Assembly: GCA_015698045.1 (NCBI GenBank)
Contig: BLAL01000246.1
Location: 1,178,001 to 1,242,000, forward strand
Length of the DNA stretch: 64,000 nt
Source: Rhizophagus clarus
Taxonomy: Eukaryota; Glomeromycota; Glomeromycetes; Glomerales; Glomeraceae
Direction of reading: 5' to 3'
This document shows positions 37,120 to 49,401 of this stretch, piece by piece. Position 1 is the first letter of the stretch, and every line of letters begins with the position of its first letter. The position numbers and the translations under genes were made by a program. The notes under the pieces were generated by a model. It worked only from the letters and a program-made list of their open reading frames with translations, searched no databases and was not told the origin of the DNA.

Positions 37120-39330
37120 ATGTTATTTTGAATATAAAAAAAATGTCAATTTTCATGTTCCAAAATTTCACAAATAGCTGATGTTTTATTTTGAAATTTC
37201 CCACCATTCTTGAGTGTTTTCTTAAAAAAATAACAAACATGATCGTGATTTTTTTTCAACAGCGCTGCATGAAAAGGAATTTAATCCCCACCTTTTATGG
37301 ATAAACATAAATTCCCAAACATGTGACACTAAAACATAAATGTAAGGGGTTACATCTGAAGAACGGTAAAGTCCTTGTTCTAAGATAGTATTAGTTTTAG
37401 GATCTATATCAGTTTTTTTTAAAAATAATTCGTACCATGCTTTTGCTTTTAAATGAAAGTATTGTAAATCTGTTTTTTTTCTCCTAATAGATCATATAAC
37501 TCAGCAAATTCATCCCATAAACTTTTAATTAATGCAGCACATTCTGGATCAAAAAGTTTTGTTAAATTGAAATTTCGAAGGACATAAAGCTTATCATCAC
37601 CCATTAAAGAGGTATAATTCCAATTATCAGTACTATGAATTTTCCAAAATTCAAACTGTATTTTTAGATTTTCCATTTCCTTGATTATAATGTTTCAAAT
37701 TATATCATTAAATAATCCTTCATTTTTAATTTCTTGTAAAACTAATTTTCATAAGCGATCAGTAATACATAACATAATATGAAGCTTGTCTGGAATATGA
37801 TTTTTAAGTGAGATCATGTTAAAAAGTGGAGGTAATTTATGACCTGGATATGCTGTTGGATTTTTACTTAAAACACTCATTGATTTACTAATCACCCAGT
37901 CACTTTTCCCATTTTCACGTTAGTTTTTGGTTATTTCACATCACGGACAAAAATGGTTGGAATTTGCAGCATTAAAACCCAAACAGATAGAAAGAAATTT
38001 CCAGTTAAAGCTAAAAAAAAGCTTAAACCTCCAAAAAATATTGTTGATAACCATTCCTGTATTACTCAATTCTTGTAATTCTTGAATAAGAGCAGTTGTT
38101 GCCACTTTTAAAGTTGAATAATTCTCAGTCCCTGGGAATAAAACAATTGTATAGTGATAATCAGACTTAAAAAGGTTCATTGAATCATTTAATAGTGCCA
38201 CAGTAATCATAACATCCTTCACCTTCTGCCCAACATTTCTCCCATCACCAGATATTCGAAGATGAATAACTGGTATTTCAGGATCTAATTTTCCTTCATT
38301 AACATATGATGGTACAATATATTCAAGAATTTTTTTAATACTTCGATAAGCTCGCTTTCCAGTTGCATTAACAACTTGTTCAATAATTGTTAAATCTATT
38401 ATATCAGGTTCTTCTGACGAATCTTCTTGTATGATTACAGAATTTAAGTCAATAAAATTAATGGGTATTAATTTCTCCATGCATGTATTAATTTCTTGTC
38501 ATGTTTGAGAAATAGCATATTCTCGCGGTAATATTGATTCTATTGCTGCGAGATGATGATATGTATCATGAGGTATATTTTCTACATCTTGTACATATGT
38601 CATTGAATGTAATTTTTGTTTTTTTTTAACATCATCATCTTTTCCAAATGATACATGATATTCTTTATTTTCAACGGTAAAATTCAAAGCCTTTAAAACT
38701 ACATGATCTTTGGAATTGTAAAAGTCTTTAATTGAATCCTTAAAATGTATTTGTTCTTTTTTTGCAAGACCTTTGGCACGCTTAATTTGTGTAGTTTTAC
38801 TTGATTCTTTGTTGGGTTTCAATTCACGCGGTCTACCTTTGCGATTTCTATCAATACATTTCAATTGAAGCCCAAAGAGATGAATCCCAGAAACAGCAGT
38901 TTTTTTATTTGGAGTTATAATCTGACAAAAATGATGTGTATGTTAAAGTATCTTCATTTATAATTTCGTTTTAAGATAATAAATATATAATAACTTACTT
39001 TATGTAGTTCAACTGAAGCATCAAATGGTGATTGAACTGATACAACTTGATATTGTAAATTATCTCTGAAACAAATTAAATAATGCGGCTCTCCTTCTAT
39101 ATAATATATAGAGTATTGAATAGTTCGACTGTTATTAGATCGACCCCAAGTAGTTTTAATAATATAGTAATCAGGCACAGGAAAATAATTAAGTGCTCCA
39201 GTATATCTTAATTGCGTGGCTGACGGGTAGATATTTTCTTGAACGACAACATAAGTAAATTTTCGGTCACTGTAATATATTATTTCAGGCGAAATAGGGT
39301 AATTTTCATGTTCACAAGGTCTTTGCTGTT
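37120..39330 (-). pseudogene. Large repeat-family protein relic with in-frame stops
   Basis: The minus strand reads, with one recognisable intron (about 39000-38918), through ENYPISPEIIYYSDRKFTYV, SVQSPFDASVELHK, KGRPRELKP, IPVIHLRISGDGRNVGQKVK, the truncated FNWKFLSICLGFNAANSNHF with CP-stop-C, then KLPPLFNMISLKNHIPDKLH, ELYDLLG, CSAVEKK and TLKNGGKFQ. Five or more stops lie in the same frame as the protein (after ISQT, within CP-C, after EITKN, after DRL, after NDII and near the C-terminus), and one shift occurs near 37270. The N-terminus is missing. I know this as an expanded family in these fungi; its function is unknown to me. Confidence 0.65.
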
Positions 39331-39404
39331 TAGAGCGTTAAAAAAATAAGTTTGTATGGTAGATATACAATTCTAAATTAAATTAAAAAGATTTACCAAT
39401 TAAC

Positions 39405-39470
39405 TCACGATTAAAAGCGAATTAAAAGTGATTTAAAAGTGAATTAAAAGCGAATTAAAAGCGGATTAAT
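39405..39470. repeat. 12-bp tandem repeat
   Basis: About six degenerate copies of GCGAATTAAAA or GTGAATTAAAA just upstream of the broken N-terminus of the 37120-39330 relic. Confidence 0.7.
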
Positions 39471-39871
39471 ATTTAATTATGCAAAATTGTAACACAAATT
39501 GTATTGCCATTGAAAATTTTTTCCAAAAATCACAATTGTATAGAATTAAATATTACATTACATTCAGTAATTCAAAAAATTATTAAAATTGTTATATATA
39601 CAAAGCGCACATTATCCATAAAAATCATTAATGCAGCCCATCAATTTCATATACGCTTTATATGACAAGAATAGCACTATTAAGAAAAATGCTGAAATTT
39701 GCAAAGAATTAAGAGTATGTACGCTGCGCATATCTAATTTACATACATCACTGATTATAAGGAATAAAAGACATTAATTGATAATATAGTTATATTTGCG
39801 AAATATATTTAAATATCCATTCTAAAACTTTCTTACCATTCTAACAACATTTTTATTAAAAAAAAAAAAAA

Positions 39872-40534
39872 ATGGCAAATAATCAAGTAATCCAAGTACT
39901 AAATCTGCATGAACCAGTTGCAGAGTGGCTTGATGATATTGTGTTAACATTGATCAAATAAAGGCGAAGACACATCAGCTGTTTGAAGATAATACTTATC
40001 ATTCAGACCTTTGGACTCGAATTGCTAATTATATCCGTCATCATCATCAATATGAAATATTGGCTAGACAGTGCTAAGTGAAATGGTACTCTCTAAAACG
40101 TGGCTATGAAAATTTAAAAAGGCTGCTAAGCAGAAATCTGGATGCAAATGAATATGAATTAAGAAGTCCAAATTGGCATGATCATAAATTTTATGATGAA
40201 CTAAGTGATGAATTTTGGCTTCAAAGTAGTGACTATATTCATATTTAATTAAATTTTTATAAAACTAGTTATTCATTTATTTTTACATCATTTTAGGTAC
40301 GCTTATAGAAGATATAGAAGAAATAAGCGTAGTAGACAGAGAGGTAGATCTTGATCTCGTCATCATAGACAAGATAATTCCTGTTCTATTTCAAGGAATC
40401 GTCGTAGACGATCACATTCTCGATCTTGATCTCATTTACGAGATTATCATAGGTGACGATCACATTTTCGCTCTCGTTCTTATTCGAGAGATTATCATAG
40501 ATGATATCGCTCTCATTCAAGAAATAATCGTTAA
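39872..40534 (+). pseudogene. SANT/Myb-like relic with an Arg/Ser-rich tail
   Basis: It starts MANNQVIQVLN. After a frame shift near 39945 it continues with IDQIKAKTHQLFED, LWTRIANYIRHHHQYEI, then ARQC-stop-VKWYSLKRGYENL, matching the QCxxKWxxL core of SANT/Myb domains with Gln (CAA) replaced by TAA, then WHDHKFYDELSDEFW. An intron-like stretch ends at TTTTAG (about 40296). The next segment reads YRRYRRNKRSRQRGRS, then RS-type sequence with four TGA codons, each where CGA (Arg) would fit. A competing Asp/Ile/Leu-rich frame over the same segment is open and matches the splice phase, but looks unlike a protein family. It resembles the intact gene at 32331-32955 in layout (SANT then basic tail). 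Confidence 0.6.
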
Positions 40535-43294
40535 ATTTATTTTTTTTTATTAATTATTATTTTTATCTTATTTTTCTTTTTTTTGTTGCAAGATTTCACA
40601 CATATAAAATAATTCTATTATAATAAAAATTATATTGTATATAATATATTTTATCAAACTTAATTTTCAAATTTCGTGATAATTAATAATGTTCATCCTG
40701 AGGCACGGGATATTAACCATTTTTTTGGGATGCGAATTGGTACTAACGTTCATGTTGCGCATCCTGAGAGCTATTTTCAAAAAAAAATAGTTGCGAAACA
40801 AGTACCAAATTAGTAATAAAAAAGTAAAGATATTAAAATATGATGCTTTATTTATTCGCTTGAATAAAATCGAACAAAAATTGGTTAAAAAAAAATTTAA
40901 ATTTATTTATTTTCTATATTTTTGCCATCTATTAATTTCATTATCTAATTTTTTTCCTACGTCTATTATTTGTTTTAATTTTTGTTGATATAAATCAACA
41001 GCAAGTGATTTTTGTCATTTTAGACGTGAAATTTCTAAAATAAATGTTAGTAATAGTAAATTAAGAATAAAATTAAATAATTTATTGAAATTTATACCTT
41101 TATTTTTATTTTCAACTATTTTATCGATCTAAACTAATTTTTTGAATTAGAAACCAGATATACAACTGAATACAATAATTTATAACAAAGCCTTTATAAA
41201 AAAACCCACCAAAATAAATAAAAATAAAAACAATATATAAGAAAAAAAAATTATAAAAAATTATCTATCTAAAAAAAATCTGAAAAACTACAGGCAGACC
41301 AAGTAACCACTCTAGGCGGTTCGAATGTCCACTCACCTTTTTTCTTTTTGAAAAGGATTTATCTTTTCGCTCCTGTAATTTATTTTCACTTCTTTTATGA
41401 ACCATTTTGATAAAATGATAAGAGTTTTTTTTTTTCATGAAAAACATTTTATTTTTTACATGAAAAATAAAGGATTACATCCTAAATCCTAATATAACAC
41501 TCAACATGTGTGCCACTTCTTTTTTTATAATAATACCACTTACCAAAGGTATAAGTCTAGCAAAAAACTATCACTGTATTACAATAGTGTCAAATGACTG
41601 ATCATTATTATAATTGGTCTGTAAAATTTGGGGTTATCCCAAAAAATTAGGGTTAGGGTATAGATCGGTGCATATGTATTAATATTTAGTGAATTAATTT
41701 CACAATTTTTTTTCACAATGATATAAAAAATTAATTTACTATTACTATATATATATATATTTATTATAATTAAATTTATCTTTTTATACTTAAATAAAGT
41801 TATATATGTCAGGAAAAAAATTGCTTAGCAGAATAAAAAATTTAAAGGTTATAATAAGAGTTTGCTTAACAGAACTTAAAATAATTTGCTTATTAATCAT
41901 AGTAAATTTTGAAATTTTCATCTGACCTATATATATATTGTTTGGAATTCTATTACTTTAACAATATTTAATCTATATGTGTAAATACAGTTCACAAAAT
42001 TCAAAAAGCTTTGCTTATAATTTATCATCAAAATATTCACATAATCTGAAAGAACTTTATTTTTGAAATATAAATGTATGACAAAATCCTGTAAAAAAGA
42101 AAAAGGTTAGTCATATTATCATAATTTATATTACTATATAATACTTACAATTCTTCTGTAATATTCAAAGTAACTTCCATCAACTCATACTTTTTAACTA
42201 TAACTGTATGATATTTCCAAGTTTATCTTCTGAAAGTTTAAAAGAGAAAGAAGTAACCATATGCAAAGGAGAGACTTCAACATTAGTTTAATTTACTGTT
42301 ATTTCTATGATAATGTTTAGTAATAAGCAACTTTGTAGTAATAACACAGAGTATGTAGCCTATCATATTAATTTTATTTTCTTTACTTTCTGAATTTGAT
42401 GATGATGAATTTGATTATATTTGCTTCTTCTAGTATTTCTTCTTATATTATTAATGATGGTATACCTTTTGTGATTCTGATTTATTTATGCAAAAATAAT
42501 AAAAAATTTTAAGAAAAATTCATGTTACCAAATTCTTATCATCATAAGATGTATTTTATACTGGTTTCTTAGATACAGTTGAATCAATCAACTCATTATT
42601 CTGTAGATATAATAAATCATTAAAAATAATTGCATAAAATTTAATACCTTATCAATATCCTAATCTTTTGTAATAATAACTTCTTTTTCTACTTTAATTA
42701 ATGGATAGGCATAAAATCATTAAACTAGATACAAAAAAAATTAAATCGCTTATTTAAATTTTGTTTTACTAAAAAATAATGAATTAACATACTATTTATA
42801 GATCTATTACATCTTTTCTTAACTTTTATATAACAAGTCTGTCTCCTGACTTTTCTTTAGGTATTTTGCAAATTTATATTGTACAATTTATTTTTATTTT
42901 GCAAACTTCTTTTGCACAATCAGATTTTATTTGAACATTAAAATCATAATATTTATTGTATGCAGGGTTGGGAATTATACTAGTACTGTAACTGTACTGT
43001 ATATAGTACATGTGATGTTATATTTTTTTTATTAGCTGTATTACATGTACTAAAATTTTACTTTTTATACAAAGTACAAAATATAAAAATTACATAATAA
43101 ATATAAAATATGATAACACTATTCTTATTGTTATTTTTATTATTTTTTTAAAATAGACAATAGTACAAATTACAGTAGATGAAAAAAGACTTTGGAAAAA
43201 TAGTTCTATTTATTATACAACAAGTAAATGTTTGTAACATGTGAAAATTTGCAGATATACTCCTTATAATATAAAAAATTAGATATTAAAAATA
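40535..43294. other. AT-rich DNA, probably decayed repeats
   Basis: No convincing gene. The minus frame 41265-41447 is Lys-rich and short. A two-unit TTAGGGTTAGGG lies at about 41647. Tandem ATs occur near 41748. Several stretches read like eroded coding DNA, but I cannot follow any over more than about 30 codons. Confidence 0.4.
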
Positions 43295-44070
43295 CAGTCA
43301 AACTTCGATATACTGATGCAGGACCCCGAACATCTCTCATTTAGGTCAGATATGATGTATAGTAAAATTTTCAATTTAGGATATCTTGATCAATATTAAT
43401 GCTATCAAAATAAAATTTATACCATTAGATTTGTCTCATTAAGATAAATCTAATGATATAGTAGATTTTTTAAATACAGGGGTATGTAGGATATGAAATT
43501 TTCAAAATATCCTTGAAATAAGCAATTTTTTAAAAATTTTATATGATCAATAAGCAAACTCAACTTCTGACCTATTTATATATAGTTTGGGATTCTACCG
43601 ATGCTTCCAGTTTTAGGAAAAAGTATCGGTACATTGAAATATTGGTATATATATATAATTACTAGATTATAATACAGGCCAAAATCTAACTCTGGCTCGC
43701 ACTATGCTTAATTCTGGGTCCAAAATTTTTAAAATTTCCTGAATATATTATGTATAACGTGAGTATGATTATAGAAAAAAAATCTAATTCCAGACATAAT
43801 TAAGAAAGATGCCTAGTTACAATTTTTAACTCAGGCCAAACTTATAGTGCCGGTCAGAATTAACACTAGTGTAACCAAAATTATCAGTACATCTTAATAT
43901 ACATTACTATAAAGGGATTAAGAGGTAGTATCGGTATATGTTACATCACGAAATTATATATAATATTGGTATAATGGAATTTTTTTATTAGTGATGAAAC
44001 AGGATAACAAAAATTTATTGGTAAAAGCAATTATCGGTATATAGAGTATCAGTACATCAAAGTTTGACTG
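43295..44070. mobile_element. 776-bp pogo/Tc1-like MITE
   Basis: The left end CAGTCAAACTTCGATATACT and the reversed right end CAGTCAAACTTTGATGTACT match over about 25 bp and are flanked by TA (43293-43294, 44071-44072). CAGTxxAACxxCGATATA-type termini are typical of pogo/Tigger elements. There is no open frame inside. Confidence 0.75.
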
Positions 44071-44557
44071 TATATTAGCAACAGATTACATGCTATCTGT
44101 TTATTAAAATATAAGTCACCCAAAAAATCATCAGAAAAAAAAGAGTTAGCTAATTTTGACTAATTAAGCAACTTTAAAAAGCAGTTTCATAATAAATATT
44201 CAGCCAAATTTAATAATTTTTTTTTTATTTTGTTTGTTGAATCATAAAGTATAACTGTTAAAATTTTTATGAACATTAATGATAAAATTAAAGTTAAATT
44301 TAAAAAACTTAAAAAATCATGAAATTTTTGATTAATGTAATTAAAGACACTATAACACAAATTTTTATTAAGAAATCACACATTATGTATTAAAACAAAA
44401 ATATTTTTCAGACCTGTTTCCATATAAAACTTATATATTTTTAATGAGTTATAAGTCAATTATCAGCTAAATATTAACTGAAAAAATTATTCTGAAGACT
44501 TTTTTCATCTATTGTATTTTTGAATATGATATCTAAATTCTATTTTACATTTTTATT

Positions 44558-44740
44558 TTATACCGAATGTTCAATACCCTCAATATCTATATCATTTACA
44601 TCATCATCTATATTACCATCTATTTCTAAAAATCGGTCTATTTGATTTTGAAATTCCTCTTCTATATTAAACTCACAATTTACATTACTTCTATTTTTAT
44701 CATCAGGCTTAATTTCTTTATCTTATCTAATAAATTTATA
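44558..44740 (-). pseudogene. Acidic C-terminal coding fragment, possible transposase remnant
   Basis: The minus strand reads KEIKPDDKNRSNVNCEF, then EEEFQNQIDRFLEIDG, then DDDVNDIDIEGIEHSV and stop. Codon pattern and acidity look protein-like, but there is no start and no domain. An acidic tail of this kind is common at the end of transposon proteins. It is only weakly supported. Confidence 0.3.
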
Positions 44741-45914
44741 TGTTGTTCTAATTCGATATTATCTATGACTGATTTTAATAATACAGACTTTAATTATATT
44801 TAGTAATACAAGAATTAAGAGTATATCAACGGATGTATTTGATCACATATACTAAGCCACTTATACAAAGAAATCTTTGCTGATCTATTTAATATAACTA
44901 ATAAATTACATGTTTAATTTGTTGATATGAAATTATTTAATTACCTTTAATCGATTTCTAGTTTTTGTATGGAAAAAACGGTAATCATATTAACGTAATT
45001 TGCTCCAAAAGCATATTCCAAAATCAATCCTGCGAATCATATAAAAAGGTGATGTCCCGGTTAGTGAACTCTTTGCAACTAAAGCAAAAATCAAACGAAA
45101 AATAAAACTTACCATTATTAACATCATCGAAATCAACAATCAAAACGAACTCGCATATTCCGCAAAGTTATAATAAGGTAGGTTGGTTTTATTGCTCGGC
45201 TAGCTTCTTGAAACATGACATCACGATGTTAATCTATTCTTCCTCCTCTATAGATGTCCCAAAATAAAACGGATATATTACTTTTCTTACTATATATCGG
45301 CATTTTGATCTTCGCCGAGAAAATCACTGACCATCATCACGCGTATAATAGGCGCAGTGAAACTACAATTCTTGTATTTGGCGCAGTATCGTACCGGTAA
45401 TAATTGTAATGCATTAAGTAAATAAATTTCAGGCGGAATGGAATGTTGCAAAAATCAATAGTAATGGTAAGTGTGAATCGGAAATATTTTTTTTACCTCA
45501 GTTGCTAATCTCCCGAATTTATGCCGTAGATTCGAAATTACTTAATTTCGAAGTTGTTTTATTGAGGGAAATAATCTTTTACATAGTCTGTGCGGTTGAG
45601 ATAGACGAAAATTCTGTAGATATGTGCGGGAAATTTTATTTCGGAAATCTAGTATAATAATCTCGTAGTTAGCAATAATGATAGAAATAAAATAGGTGTA
45701 GAAGTTTATAAAAAGCCTGAGAGAGCAAAGAAATAATCTGATGCTGGGACTCGCATTAAATGGCCTAGGATCCGCGTTCTCCCTCCCTCTTTGATAGCAT
45801 CATATATTTTATTCGTTTCTCTAGCATTTCTTATCTGAAAATTCATTAGTAAAGTTTGAGTATTGAATTTTTGTATAAAATAAATAAAAATCAACATTTT
45901 TTTTGCAGAGGAAA
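44741..45914. other. Upstream region of the 10-exon gene
   Basis: It contains a TATA-like box at 45040, then possibly a 5' UTR exon ending near 45180 (TATAATAAG followed by GTAGGTTGG) and an untranslated intron to TTTTTTTGCAG at 45909. Base composition is less AT-rich than in flanking repeats. No other gene is seen. Confidence 0.4.
45040..45049 (+). promoter_or_regulatory. Possible TATA box
   Basis: TATAAAAAGG stands about 870 bases before the proposed start codon at 45915 and just before a GC-richer 5' UTR-like stretch. It fits only if the 5' UTR contains an intron. Confidence 0.35.
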
Positions 45915-48472
45915 TGAGTGGACAGTGGCGATTAGCGTCTCAGTCACGATATACTGGAAAACATCATGCAGGGTAGGCCTTGAACACGCATGATCCAAGG
46001 AATTTCTGCAGACTAGTGCCAAGCATCTAACGCAGGAAGCAATGGCCATACGCTAGTAGGGATGCGCGTGAAAGAGTTTACTTTTCCGAAACCTGGAATA
46101 TAGTATTTATGTATTTATTTACCGCTCAGTCGCCGATATCAGGGGATCTGTAATCACGGCGTAGCCGTAGCAACTAGCAGATCGATCAAACATCGCTAAG
46201 CCACTCATAACAGTCACTGCCCCATTTTATACATACCAGGTATAATATAATTGTCCGGGGTCCTATTTGACCCCCCTGATTCCGGAAATGTCCAGTGACT
46301 GATAAATATACGCGAGTATTACGCGTAATCGTAAGAACTCGAGTATTTCGATCAAACCTTGTATAAGGATTGGTCGATTATTAATGCCTTGCGATACATA
46401 GAGCCAAAAACCGAATTATCTGAATATGTAATCAACAATACCCTCAAGGATGACCTGTATTCGCTACTGCAGAGTTTAAGCAGAAAATGCTATGTACACG
46501 AGTATGCCAAAAAGAAGGCGAAGAAGCTTCTGTTAAATTATGATAAGATATTCTCTTCAACCGTTGTAAAACGTTTTATTGATAAAGTTGAATTGAAAAA
46601 TGAAAAAAAAAATTTTGTACGGTAATAAATCGAAATGTTGCATCCGCAAGTACGCTACAGGCACTAGAAGTAAGTCTTAAAGCAAATTTAGGAATAAAAT
46701 AAGATATTATAATATTCTTTATTAACAATCCTATTAGGAACATCGTAAGATGAGGACAGCAATAGAGAATATGCGCAACGAAGACGTGAGAGGAACTACC
46801 TCTACTGTAGAGGATCATACGGCTATTACCAGCGTTACGAAGAGATCCTTTGAAGAAAAGGAAAGAACAACAAAACGTACCAGAATTCGCAAGGTAATGG
46901 CTGTTTATTGGATATTTTGTTGCTGGGTTATCGTTTTTAGACTTTGACCTCTAACTAAATTCTACCTGATTACCCTTTGCAATAACAGGATAGTAATGAT
47001 GAAATTGAAAACAATCCCTTTTTAGTATCGGGTGAAACATCATCAACCGTTTCTTTCCAAGACCAGTTCTCTCCTTTTCTGGATGAAAAATCATCTAATG
47101 ACGAATTTGAGGATGATGAAATAGTAACAAATCCGAAAGAAAGTGGAGTAATGTCACTATCTCCTCAATTACAAAATGAAGATTCACTTTCTCATACTCC
47201 AAACAAGCGAAAGATGAATGACGAGAGGATCGTCCAGTACCTTAATGCCATGAATCAATCTTTGAAGTATAATCAAGTTACGGTTCAGAAACCATCTGTA
47301 TGGACGGAATCCTTAGATACTTATATTGATAATGTTTTAAAGGTATTTCACAATATTAATTAACATTAGATTGGAAGCAAAAAACAATTTCTAGACACCT
47401 TTTTTACCGTATTATAGGAATTAAAGGATACTTTTAAGTCGGATATAATGCAAACTATTGAAGATAAAGTTTCGCCTTTATTGCGAAAAAATATTAATGG
47501 ACTTGTAAGGTTTTTTTTCCCATTTATTGTTACTCATTAGATGATTTAATGCTTAACCAATTTGTTTCCTAATTCTAGCTACAATATGGTCGATATATTT
47601 CCAAATCTTTCAAGGAAAGTCGGAGAACGAAAATACATCATTCAAAACATTTCCTCTCTGTTTAAATTTTACGAAGTCACATTTGGAAATGTTAGCTTTG
47701 ATTGGATAGAGTCGCACTCACCGGCATCTAAATTAACGAAATCACCTACAAATTCTGGTATAGTTAAAGTTGATATAAGAGGTAAGCAATAATATATATC
47801 TATAACCTCAGCCTAATATTCAACAATAGTTTCCTTAATTATTCTAACAATCTTGAAAGATGTTCGATTATTCGATGATAAGGAAATTTTTCACGCAGAA
47901 GTATCAGGCCCACCATCGCCATCATCAGATGATCATGCTATTAACGATGCAAAAAAGTCTCTACACACAGATATTTTGAACCTAATTGCGATTCTGCTGG
48001 ATCACCTTCGAGTTCCTGTAGAAAATGCAACTAAGATTAAAGTTTTTAGTTTGCAAGTTATTGGTGAGTATCAAATATCTTAAAAAAGAGGCGCTTAAGT
48101 TATTAATTTTGTGTCTTAATTGATCATTAGAATATCGTATGACATTGTATTTACTTAACATGCTAAACGATGGCACTTTTCTCACATCTGAACTGTATTC
48201 TACCTTGTTACCATTTTCGCTTGATGCAATATCAAAGTACAAGGGAATCCTTTACCTGATGGCAGTTCTACATGTAAGTAAATTTGTTTCAGTATAGTTT
48301 ATTAATCTTTATTCATTCACAAACTTTCTGTGGTTTTCAGGAAGAAATCACGAAGCAAATCTCTATTATGAAAGACTTTGATCTAGCAGTTCATCATAAT
48401 GGAAAAAGCATAGTTCGAGACGTGCTAAAAATTCCGAAAGGTTTAAAGGAACTATTGATTATAAAAAAATAA
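45915..48472 (+). CDS. Unknown 10-exon protein, two single-base frame breaks
   Basis: Function not recognised. Start MSGQWRLASQSRYTGKHHA (45915) follows a good acceptor. The likely exons after it are about 46336-46666 or 46675, 46739-46893, 46989-47342, 47418-47504, 47579-47781, 47860-48063, 48131-48273 and 48341-48472. Segments include ELEYFDQTLYKDWSIINALR, a Ser/Asp-rich charged middle (FLDEKSSNDEFEDDE), QYGRYISKSFKESRRTK and NMLNDGTFLTSELYSTLLPF. Frame is lost by one base at the ten-A run near 46602 and again near 47636 (AAAA before TACATCATT); restoring either would make the protein continuous. The junction after HHA is also out of phase. It is either a decaying gene or has homopolymer assembly errors. 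Confidence 0.6.
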
Positions 48473-49401
48473 TACAGATGGAAGTTCTACAATTATGGTC
48501 AAAAGGAGAAATAATTGTTTCAAAAATATATGGTGATCGCGTTTCTGATATATAATGTAAAATGTAGATCGTTTACTTGTTAATATGATTTGTAATGACT
48601 CAGAATCAAATTTAAAACCTACTTTTAAAAAAACTTTGCTAACATATATATGTATGAAAAAAATGTATATTTTTATAAATTTCCATTTTGATTCTAATTT
48701 AATTTTATTTATATCTAAAGCTGAAATGTGCTATTGTATAGAATTAGAGTGTTTATATATCATTATATATGATTACTATATTGGTAGAAGAGTTGCTATC
48801 AGTAGCATATTTTTTCAAAGTCAAGGTTTTTTAAGTATGATTAAGTAAATCTACTTTAACCACTGTTGGAGTAACAGGTTTGCAAGGTGAGTGATTTTTG
48901 AATAGCAAGTCATTGTGTTCAATCCAGTTAATGGAATAGCTTCTTGATAATTTATGTGTATTTTATAAAAAATTAAATAAATAAATAGAAAGAATAAATA
49001 AAAAAATATATAAATACTTTTTTTTTCCTTTATTTTTGCTAAAAAAAGTTACATAAACTTCCAATGAAGATCCAAGTTAAATAAAAGATGTTAAGTAAAA
49101 AGTTTTTTTATATTCTTATATTCTTATAGAAAAGAGTAAAATGATTATTTTTAATAGGTGTGTTATATTGTAGAAGATTCAATGTTATATTAATCTTGGA
49201 ATTTTCAATTTTAACATAATTTAGGCCGAAATAACAATTTTAACCAATTTTAATCTATATATTTATACTCTATATTTAGTGACAAATCTGTATCACGATT
49301 TATTTTATGTCAATTATAATAAGATAGATTTGGGTGTAACATGCATGGTGATTGATAAAATTGTTTATTTTACAACATTGTACTAAAAAATAAAAATATG
49401 A
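48473..49401. other. Intergenic DNA
   Basis: AT-rich. Around 49325 there is a GGGTGTAACATGCATGGTG box related to the repeat at 12790. No gene is supported; the 87-codon frame at 48585 looks random. Confidence 0.4.

Noticed and set aside
41645..41660. TTAGGGTTAGGG, telomere-like
   Set aside because: Only two units in AT-rich DNA; no array, so no evidence for an interstitial telomere.
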